Origin: Steromphala cineraria | Taxonomy: Eukaryota > Mollusca > Gastropoda > Trochida > Trochidae | Length of the DNA: 64,000 nt | Direction of reading: 5' to 3' | Assembly (NCBI GenBank): GCA_916613615.1 | Contig: OU744721.1 | Location: 71,057,060-71,121,059, forward strand | Shown here: positions 54,720-64,000 of the stretch, one piece after another | Position numbering within the stretch: the first letter of the stretch is position 1 | Layout: every line of letters begins with the position of its first letter | The notes under the pieces: generated by a model | Seen by the model: the letters and a program-made list of their open reading frames with translations, nothing else | Told to the model about the DNA's origin: nothing | Databases searched by the model: none | Program-made: the position numbers and the translations under genes

Positions 54720-54995
54720 CAAAAAAGAAAAAAGACAACCCCTTGATTTCAACACCTTCATAGTTACATACTATAAAGTTGGTCGGAATCTTATACATAA
54801 TTGTAGTAATCCCATCGCCTTTACCCGCGGCCGCTTTGCTAACGTGATGTGCAATCGATTAAAACCAGCATACACTTGGATGATATACCAAGCAATCACC
54901 AATCACGAAACCTACCAATACTTTGTAGTTATTTCTGCAAATCGAACGAAAGATGATTTACACGCTCAAGGTATCCATCTCGGCCCAAATGGCTG
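54720..54995 (+). repeat. Dispersed repeat also present at 25745-26000
   Basis: Shares CCTTGATTTCAACACCTT, GCAATCGATT, ACTTG-ATGATATACC and CACG-AACCTACCA blocks, in order, with 25790-25980. This explains the long open frame 54478-55122 as repeat sequence rather than a gene. Confidence 0.55.
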
Positions 54996-55122
54996 CCTGA
55001 TGGAGGTGGGTTTTTTTGCAGCGGAAACTATTAAACTTACAATGGCAGTGACCCACCAATCATTCACTGAATCAACACACACAGACACCCATATTATTCA
55101 CCAACAAATATGTTTCATTTGA

Positions 55123-57090
55123 CTCACACACGCACCCAACTCGCAATGACTTGACCAGTACAAATACACCCAACCACTTTTCACTCAAGCAAGACATAAA
55201 CGTTGTACCAAACCGCCATTCACTCGACCAACACACATGTACAAACATCCTTAACTATCGCACTTGAAATTTGCAATACAATTGTTAGATATTACACCGT
55301 CATCTTAACAAATGACAATTTCTATTCAGAAGATGATTTTATATAATGAATCTAATAAATATTGCAAACTGCAGGGACGAGATTGATGTTATTGATGAAC
55401 TATTAGTTTACTTTTGACAAGTGAGTATTTAGCCTTCACACAGTCACATCAAATATTGCATATACTTTTAAGCTGTGGTCAAACTTAGTAAAGAAAAATA
55501 GTTTGTATATTATGTGTTACTTTACAAGACATTTGAAGGATGTTTGCATTCTTTGACTAGTGAATGGCATAATGAAATATATTTTTCTAATATAAGATCT
55601 TAAGATAACAAGGCCTCCTTCGCAAAAAACATCTCACTTAATAGTTTATTTATGAATGTTTAATTGTGACCCGTTTTTAATTCGATAAGACGTTCGGATG
55701 TACCTTTTGTTAACAAATCTTATTAACTTGTATCCAGCTTTAAATCATGGCGCTTACTTCCATTCCTTCATGATGCTCTACAAATCCTATAGAAATGAAT
55801 GCAATAATTCACTGGGCTTTCTATAAATGCCGACACGTAGGGATCTGATTTTAAAAGCACTATCACCAAAACCAACAATTTTCCGAATTCCATGACAAAT
55901 CAGTAAAAGGACTACCGATTTATGATTTGAACTCTGTCCTTTGAAACGAAAATAGTTATCAATATGATTTATGTGAAGTTTAAATCACTTCTTCCACAGA
56001 AATCATATCGGTGTATAGACATTATTGTATATCTGTGACAATGAATTTAATCTTTTTATCATAAAGTAATCTTTCAAAACGTTGCTTTTGTATACTCTTT
56101 TTGCAACATACATTGTCTGATATTTGTGTTTAATGACAACAATGTGGTAGAGATTGCTTGCAATGAAATATTTTTTTAATGTGTATTTGAATACAATACA
56201 TGCTAAAAAAATTATTGTTATGATTGAATATGTGTCTCCAAATATCTATCAAAAGTTTATTAATTACAGACAAACAGATAAGGATATCATTTATAAATAA
56301 AGACTGTCATAGTACTATTTACATACAGAATGTTACACTGTTTATGCACAGTTTATGAATGTCGAGAATTATTTTAACATTATCGGTTTGCTTTCGATAA
56401 CAAACACCGTGTGTTTATGAAACGGTAGTAACATCTGAATATGCTACGGAAATGACAAACCTATTGCAAACTAAAGTCTTAACTGATGAAAATATATCTT
56501 ATGACTACGATTGGCGTTCTTTCATTACAATTCTGTCAAACAAAATTCATCACTCACAAGCAATATTTCAATTTATGAAAAGGAAATACAATTGGCACAA
56601 AAGCATGCAGCCAAATTGTACCAATTTGAAAACAATCTAATATCTTATGTTATATGTGACACGTTGCTTCTTCTGTAATATCCCTCAGGATTAGGTGATA
56701 GAGTGTTTGTCTTACATCCCGGAATACGAGTTCAGATCTTACTGTTACAAAACAAATAAACAATTACATTGGAAGGATTCTTCCCAATGTCATTACATAA
56801 AAGAGCGTCTTGGTCTATCGTTCTTTGTTATTAATCAGTCTAAGTCATCTTTCTTTCATGGCTACGTCAGTACTTAAAGGCTGACATTCATCTTTTTAAA
56901 TAATATGTACAGGTCCTAGTATAATTTATTCCTATTATATTCCTAAAGCAACGAAAGGAGTAAAGACTGAGAAAGCCTGTCCATTACGAATAAGAACTGT
57001 ACTATTATGAACTGTTTGTACCAGTCGTTATCAGCTGATCACCTGAAATCTAGGAACCGCAACATCTGCCATGAGAATTAACCTCAATCA
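55123..57090. other. Intergenic, nothing recognised
   Basis: AT-rich; two 60-codon frames (56452-56640, 56695-56877) without recognisable features. Confidence 0.4.
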
Positions 57091-57092
57091 TA

Positions 57093-59235
57093 GAGTCAAG
57101 AAAATCTAAGAGGAAAGTTACTTTTACTGCCTTTATAGATTTTTATAAGGCTTATTATGGTATTAACAGAGAGTTGCTGCGGGGAAAACTACCGAAAGTT
57201 GGTATACAAGGAAGGCTTTTTAATGCTGTGACGTCACTATATCGAGACGTGAAGTGTTGTGTAAGGTTAAATAGACAGCTGACTGAGTGGTTTCATGTAC
57301 ACTCTGGTCTGAAACAGGGATGTCTTTTATCCCCGCTGTTATTCAACATCTACATCAACGACCTCATTACGTCTCTGAAAGATTTAGGAATCGGCGTCGA
57401 CATTGGTGATGAAAAAGTGTGTGTACTTGCGTATGCAGACGACCTTGTGTTGCTGGCAGAAAATGAACATGATGTAAACATTTTATTGGACTCTTTAAAC
57501 GTATGGTGCGAATGTTAACCCAAAGAAATAAAAAATCATACATTTCCGAAATAAAACAACTCCTGTTACGTCATTAAGTTTCACTTGTGGATCGGATGTA
57601 CTGGAAACAGTCAGTAGCTATAATTATCTTGGCCTACTTCTCACTGAAAATCTGGACTATTCATTAAAAGCTAAAGCGGTTGCAAGTTCAGCCAATAGAG
57701 CGCTTGGATTGCTCATATATAAATTCAAGACTTTGGGTGGAATGCGGTACCAGACCATTACCAAGTTATTTAACTCCATGGTTTAGTCCATTATCGACTA
57801 TGGTTCGGCGATATGGGGTACGTGTAACCGACAGGCAGTCAACGCTGTTCAAAACAGAGCGATGAGATTTGTATGGGACTTTACAAGTTTGCACCCAACA
57901 ACTTTCGGAGATATGGGCTGGAGCCCACCTATCGTCAAACAATGGAGCAACGTCACCAGGCTCTACTGTCGACTGAGCTGTTTATCACCGTCAAGGCGTT
58001 CCTCCAGAGTTTACAAGTGGACTAGTGACCTCGCAAATAAGAATACAAGAAACTGGACACAAACAGTTAGATATAATCTCGCGAAATGTGGACTGGAAAC
58101 TGGATATACTTCAAGAATGGAAACTAAGCTAAACAACTGGGATCATATGTAAAAGAGGCTTAAGAACTTCTTAAAAAAATGGAGCACGAATTTGATGAAT
58201 ATAAATGGCAAGAGAGGAGGAGGAAATAAATTACGTTTATACAGAACTTTTAAAGATGTATTTGGCTGCGCATTCTCTCCCCACAGAGGCAGCTCAGTCA
58301 TACCTGAATTAGCCTCTGTTCTATGACGCCAAGATCCTGGGGTTCCGGCAGATTGCCCTAGCGGCAAAAAGTTGTAACTTGAGATAGCTCCCTTATCTGC
58401 AGCCAATGTAAACACCTTTTGGATATCAACGGTCGTACAGTGACTTTCGAAAGCATCATGCCTTTAGGTTTATTTTTCATTAACAGTGTGAGAGGGAAAA
58501 TATTAAAAAATCAGATATGGATAGGGTTTTTCATTAGAAACATACTGTTTTATAATTGTGTAAATTGTTTTTTTTTTATGATAAATTTTATTTTAATAAT
58601 TTACCAAATAAAAACTAATGAGAAGGTAAAAAAGCGATGTTTTGTAGAAGGAAGAGTTATCTCCCCTGAATGCCGAATCACCGGGGATAGCCGGGAGTAG
58701 CCGAGCTTTTGCGAATGACCCCTTTTGAAACGGCGTCGCTGATTGCACAACTAACTTCGATTGCCTCCAATCAGATTTCTACTTTTCTGTCCCGTGTATT
58801 AGCCGTAATAGAACAGAGGCTAATTCGGGTATAACTGAGTTGCCTCTGTGGGGAGAGAATGTTGGCTGCGAAGACTACATAAGGAAGGACCTTGTTCGTT
58901 CCCACCGACGAGCACTCGCCATGTTTCGTTGTGGGACAGCTCCTATACAGGTTGAAGTGGGCAGATACACTAATACACCACTGGAAGATAGACGATGTTT
59001 TCACTGCCCTGATATTATTGGAGATGAAATACATGTCATTCTTCACTGCCCTTTATATGAATCGATTAGAGAGAGCCTTTTAATGAAATGTCAAGACAAC
59101 TGGAGTGATTTTAATACTGCAACCGACCAGGAACGTATTTCATTTATTTTAGCAAGCCCAAGTGTGTTTAGAGATAGTGCCAGAAGCTGCAAATTCATTT
59201 TAGAATATCGACGGAGAATCTTAGCTAAACCTTAA
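57093..59235 (+). pseudogene. LINE reverse transcriptase and C-terminal region, disrupted
   Basis: Copies LINE RNA at the target site in active relatives. Seen: motif A FIDFYKAY near 57132-57155, then SGLKQGCLLSPLLFNIYIND, and the active site LAYADDLVLL (about 57427-57456). The frame is lost at 57518 and later continues in other frames through YNYLGLLLTE, NRALGLLIYKF and SIIDYGSAIWGTCNRQAVNA, with a TAG near 57784 and a stop at 58150-58152. After the nested insertion, 58862-59235 carries GRYTNTPLEDRRCFHC and the C-x2-C-x8-H-x4-C knuckle. Stops and shifts make it non-functional. The clade was not fixed. Confidence 0.85.
58271..58861. mobile_element. Non-autonomous TIR element, 9-bp target duplication, copy 2 (591 bp)
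   Basis: Same family and orientation as 44603-45213. Exact flanks TTGGCTGCG (58262-58270 and 58862-58870). It interrupts the LINE ORF between ...RTFKDV and EDYIRKDLV. Confidence 0.9.
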
Positions 59236-59281
59236 TCTGTTCCAATTTTACTGTAATTCAATGTATCATATTTCTATTTAT

Positions 59282-60522
59282 GGCCTAAGAGTAATTGAAG
59301 GGTCCGGATGACGGGGTGTCAAAAAGGACTGTTAAATGCAACCTAGCTCTTCAAAAAGACTCAACTTCGAATTTTCTGAAAGCTGAGATAATTATCTATA
59401 CAATGATGTATGGAATGACACCATTGAATTTGGTTGCAGAAAGATTAATCACAATGAAATCGCATAATTTTCGAGTTTGGTTGCAGTCCCCTATAGGCAA
59501 CTGCAACCAAATTATTTTTCCACGAAATTACATGTTTTTATCAAACAAAAGAGCCTGGGCTTGAAGACATTTGGTTGCAGATGGACTATATGATGATTTG
59601 ACAACTGTTGATCACTTACCTGGCTTTTTATTTACATTTCAATGACACATCAGCAACTTACCGATCGCTATCGAGTCCGGTTTTCGATCATGTCACATCA
59701 TGTTTTGAAGTCGTTTCTGACATTATGGATAAACATATTTCACTGACCTTGATTATTTTAACAATTTCTATCATACAGCATGTCGTGGTAGGTACTTTAG
59801 ACAATCTTTGACCAAATTAGTCCCTAAATTTCATGTCTGTGTTTCAACGTGCTCCCGTAGCAGATTCGAATTGTTGTCATACCTCAAAAAGATTCTCATT
59901 GGCTGTCACAAATTCCTTTAATTGTCAAATGATTTTGATAGAAAATAAACATCAATAAGTAAGTTTAACAAATAGTTTCTATCTAAAAACAGAGAAGATG
60001 AATTAACAATCAAAAATTAGGAAATTTGAAAAATTGTTGGAAGTGTTTGAGACTGAATCAACCAATTGTAGGACACGTTACATACCGCATGGCATTACGT
60101 CACCCACAGAGCGAGAGGGAACCTGTCAAAATGGAATTGTTGATTTGTTTTTGTTTTCACGTCAAATAAGGTAAATTATAAAACTCCTGCAACCAAACTT
60201 GTCTCTTTGCTATTCAACAAGCAACTACAATCTCTGCAAGCAAATTAGTGTTTGTCAAGACACGAAAAGTGATGGATATTTGCTAGAAAACAATTTGGTT
60301 GCAGTTGCCTATAAGGGACTGCAACCAAAGTCGAAAACTTCTCGATTTCATTGCGATTATACATTCTGCAACCAAACTCAAGGCTTCAAGGAAATAATTG
60401 ATTTATAGTAAATCATTTTAGCTGTCAGAATATCTTCATTTCAATCATTTTCAAGGAAAAGGTTGCAATTTATTGATGTTTTAGATACCCCGTCATTCGG
60501 ACCCTTCAATTACTCTTAGGCC
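59282..60522. mobile_element. Long-TIR DNA transposon, 8-bp target duplication (1241 bp)
   Basis: Exact 8-bp flanks CTATTTAT (59274-59281, 60523-60530). The first 39 bases (GGCCTAAGAGTAATTGAAGG onward) are near-perfect inverted repeats, and weaker inversion continues to about 235 bases on each side. TTTGGTTGCAG motifs recur in both arms, several as palindromes. Open frames inside are short and show no transposase. The GG..CC ends with an 8-bp duplication would suit Merlin-like elements; this is only a suggestion. Confidence 0.85.
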
Positions 60523-60769
60523 CTATTTATTTACATGTATATCTTTAGCACGTTCATCATGTTATATGTACTTTAATCCATATGTACCTTTATACTTCAT
60601 CCTATGTATTTATAAACTGTTGTTCTTTTTACGCGTCATTTTACGACGATTAGTCTCTCATAACCCTATTTCATTATTTGGGTGGCTCATGTCTTTTAGC
60701 AATGTATCATCATTTTATGTACATAAGAGGTGAAACTGAATAAAATATATGTCTGTCTGTCTGAGAATT

Positions 60770-63700
60770 TTCGCCTTTCATCAATGTTTCTAGTATAAGA
60801 TAGAATACTGTAAGAGTTTATAAATGCTAAAAAGGATTTCAGATTTGATAAAGATGGATAGATTATACCGTGTACGCAGTAACTATCAAATCCTTATGAT
60901 GACAAGAACAACCTATTCACGTTTTTGCAATGATAGGTCGGATGTCCTATTTCAGTGACTGTATATGTGATAGGTATAAATCATAATCTTGAGAAACAAT
61001 GGTTTGAGGCCTAGGGCTATAGCGTGAGTGAGGAGAAATATTGACTATAAGACTTTAATATACCACCATTGATTGCTAAAAGAAACCATATACATCATAA
61101 CTACAAAGAACAGTAGATCATGGTACAATAATTGTAAAATATTCATTAAATACTTCTTGTCTTAGGTTACGCTGTGATGATAACATCATACAGAGTGACC
61201 AACATCCTCTACTGTAAGCAGGTATTCATAACATGAGTTAGTTGTACTTTTTACTTGAACCTAAACAATTGTTTTATTTCTATTTTAGATCATATCCATG
61301 TTTAAAAAACTATTCTCATCTACGCCGATTACACAAATCTTCACAACGTCATTAAATTCATGTGGTGAAGTGATCAGATATTATCTCATTGGTATAACTT
61401 TGGAACCTAAAACACAGCAAAACACTATCTTCTCTCTCTCCTTATTGAAAACATGAAACAAGATAGACGTGTGTGTGGATAAGTTCTCCTATCCCTTTTT
61501 GGTTCATTGGTTTGGTCACGATGAATACTATAGGAAACTTGTTTTGACGACTGAACGCCTTGTAATGATTTTTTTCACTTAAATTATTCATATTTGACTC
61601 GATGCAACTACAACAAACTCTGTAATGTACGAAACAAATCCATAAAACTGTACTTTCGACTTTTTTATTTACAAACGAATATCATTTGTCTGTTTTTCAC
61701 TTCATATCAAAATGAAATAACATAGGTTATTGTTAAGTACTAGCTTTGACCTCGCCAACGAAATGATAAAAAAGGATTTAATGACTCTGTACTTTCTGCA
61801 AAGATTAACAATCTAAATATTTGACAAATGGCTTTTTCCTTGGATAAGATTTATGGCTGATTTCCAATTTGTTAGGACATGATGGTGCTTTTGTCAGTAC
61901 ATTTCGAAGATAATTCAACATTTCCCGTTCCATTGGATATAAGAATTGATGATAATACTGGCTAAGAACTGCCACTATGAAATTGTAAAATATAAAGAAT
62001 ATAATCTGTAAATGCCCATGTCAACAATAGCATCACTGATCAATTGTTTTAATAAAATGTGTTTTGTGATGTTGGTAAATCCTAAAATAATATTTTGAAA
62101 ATTCAATGTGAAATTGGAAACACTGTCAGACCTTCTTGTAACCTTCATTATCCTTTGTCACATAATTTTAAAGAGGGACTAAAATGGTTTATGGTCACTT
62201 TCGGGATTCATAAAAAGGGGCTTGCAATTTGAATTAGATTCAACTTTAAATATTCGAAATCGGACGGTAACCTACCTCAATGCGGCTTTTAAAATACAAT
62301 GCCTGATAAGCCCGTGCGAACAAAATCTGTGGTCACTGAAGCGTGTCCCCAGCGTGTCTACCTTCTATGACGTAGCAAAAGGGGGGGGTCGTTTCACCTA
62401 ATGATAATATTTCAACGTGTAATGACACCTTTTTAATCCATCATTTTACATACAAATATTCACAATTAACACACATTATTTTCTTACATTCCGATAGCTT
62501 AGATATCCGACGGTTCAATGACGGTTTATTCAAGCCAATTATTGTTGTATAAACATGTAGTATTGTATATTTCAAAACCCTATCAAATGACGCAACGAGG
62601 CTTCATTTTGATAGTCTGCCTTGTTAAATTGGCGTGTTGTGGCTAGACATATCTGTTTAAAGTGATAATCTGATGGTATGTTTTTTGCTGAATTTTACAT
62701 AACAAACATTGACTACTATTTCCGACGTGACAAATAACAAATCGTTTATATTTTCAGTTAACAAACTGAATATTTTCTACAAACGAACAGCTTCATATCG
62801 TTAAAAGAGGCCATTAGACGGTGGATAATTTTACCATGAAGATTTGGAAGGAAAGGAAAATTGTCCACGGTTATACGTTATCTATTATGAAATTTTCTAT
62901 TATGAAAAGATTGAGTGGCTAATCTATAGTAAGTTATGACCATTCTCCGTATTTTTACAACACATATCAAGAATAAAATAATTAAACGTACATTATATTT
63001 ACCAGTGGTTGATCATGTATTTCAGATATACTATTATAAGGTTTTGACTACACAATTTTATATATACCTAATTTTGTTTTATCCAGTAAAGATACTAGTT
63101 CAGGATACTGGAAGGCACCAAATTCTGGATCACTTTCAATATATGAACTTTGCGACAGTATATTGATTGTGCATGATAACTTTTTAAATGGGTCTGTGCA
63201 TCACAAAATCTTTATTAAAGGCTTCTATTGACGTCATGTAAAACGTGTTCAAATAGAGTTGAAATATTCAACTTCTTACAGCAATGAGCATATTGAAGGT
63301 CAAGTTGTCTGTGGAATTAAGTGACTTGCCACTGAATTTCCATCAACACAAGTCATCCATATAAGAGGATCGAATAATGTCGTCTTTGCATGGATACGAG
63401 GCAAGCAGTAAAATAAAAACGTGCATCTTTTTACTTTCCATCCAATGTGAACCAAGGTCATTCTTTATGGTGTCTGTGGCACCAACCAATTTGGGTTAAT
63501 GGTCCCTCTAACATTATTGCCATGAATCTTAAAAACTTGTGTATTGCTTGCGTACATCCGCAACATTTTCCCCAGTGATATATGTCCACATAACAAACCC
63601 AAACACAAACATTGTGAACGCAATCCATTGATTAAGTATTTGAAGAATATTAAGCAAATATCCTACCATGATATACTTCTTTTGAAACTCTGATTTTTAG

Positions 63701-64000
63701 GAATTTTCTTAAAAAATCAATTGTGGTAAAGACAGGTATTTTCTCCGTTAATGATCATGTTGTAGCCCTCAAACCATTGTTCTTCAGTATTACAATGAAT
63801 ACTTATAAATTACAAGCACCGGCATAAAACCACTGTTGTTTGGTCTATCATTGTGATTTTCTTACAATCATTACAATTTGATAGTAAATGTACACACCAT
63901 ATACATGTATTTGGTGGTATAGACATAAACACAATCACGTTAGATTTTGACTTCGTTATGTAATCATGCAGTACTTTTATGTTGAAGCCGACAAACATAT
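60770..64000. other. Intergenic, nothing recognised
   Basis: AT-rich sequence with short frames only; a G8 run at 62371-62378 is the only low-complexity feature noted. Confidence 0.4.

Larger units (their letters stand above)
57093..60765 (+). mobile_element. Decayed 5'-truncated LINE with two nested DNA transposons
   Basis: RT region from about 57093, ORF end at 59235, 3' UTR, and tail AGAGGTGAAACTGAATAAAA plus TGTCTGTCTGTCTG at 60728-60763. A 9-bp-duplication TIR element (58271-58861) splits the ORF and an 8-bp-duplication TIR element (59282-60522) splits the 3' UTR. Removing both leaves about 1.84 kb of LINE. Confidence 0.85.

Noticed and set aside
54478..55122. 214-codon plus-strand open frame, the longest outside known elements
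   Set aside because: Much of it matches another region (25745-26000) in order but without a kept frame, and the composition is that of a repeat with K/T-rich runs. No domain seen.
1..64000. CRISPR array or bacterial operon
   Set aside because: No spaced direct repeats of that type; introns, LINEs, SINEs and LTR elements show animal nuclear DNA.

Overview
The window is AT-rich, intron-containing animal DNA, most likely from a marine mollusc (gastropod or bivalve). The pointers are a secreted PAN/apple plus fibrinogen-domain lectin gene, a C-type lectin exon, a Gypsy element resembling the Mag group, several LINE families with C-x2-C-x8/9-H-x4-C carboxy-terminal knuckles, a DD34E Tc1 element, tRNA-headed SINEs and clusters of the TGACCTTTGACC type common in mollusc repeats. 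Species cannot be fixed from the sequence. All assignments come from reading motifs by eye; no database was searched.

Left part (1-27 kb). A LINE tail (1-1335) is followed by a direct tandem segmental duplication: copy A about 1,695-17,735 and copy B about 17,736-27,050. Once mobile elements are removed the units are similar in length. Copy A carries a Tc1 element with an intact transposase (5,728-7,274) and a 4.7 kb Gypsy element with near-identical 179-bp LTRs (10,698-15,439). Copy B holds the matching sites without them. Copy B in turn carries a TTAA-flanked MITE at a site that is empty in copy A. Both copies retain two coding-looking but disrupted stretches of unknown identity.

Middle part (27-38 kb). 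This is mostly non-coding and repeat-rich: a SINE, a two-module repeat, a LINE tail and a long-TIR element. It also holds pieces of a minus-strand secreted lectin gene: a signal-peptide exon (36,075-36,117) and an exon encoding the C-terminal half of a C-type lectin domain (31,580-31,826). The N-terminal half of that domain was not found between them.

Main gene (38,904-47,822, minus strand). Five coding exons with matching phases give a 315-residue secreted protein: signal peptide, PAN/apple domain, then a complete fibrinogen-related domain. Its introns hold a LINE fragment, a TTAA MITE, a SINE, a 611-bp TIR element inside a tRNA-like sequence, a foldback repeat and a tandem repeat.

Right part (48-64 kb). 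No host gene could be supported. It contains two more TTAA MITEs, two large inverted repeats, a SINE, and a decayed LINE (about 57,093-60,765) carrying two nested DNA transposons, each with an exact target-site duplication. From 60.8 kb to the end nothing recognisable was seen.

The two lectin loci lie on the same strand about 7 kb apart and would both yield secreted recognition proteins, as in innate-immunity lectin clusters. The rest is a clear record of nested mobile-element insertion, dated in part by the tandem duplication.
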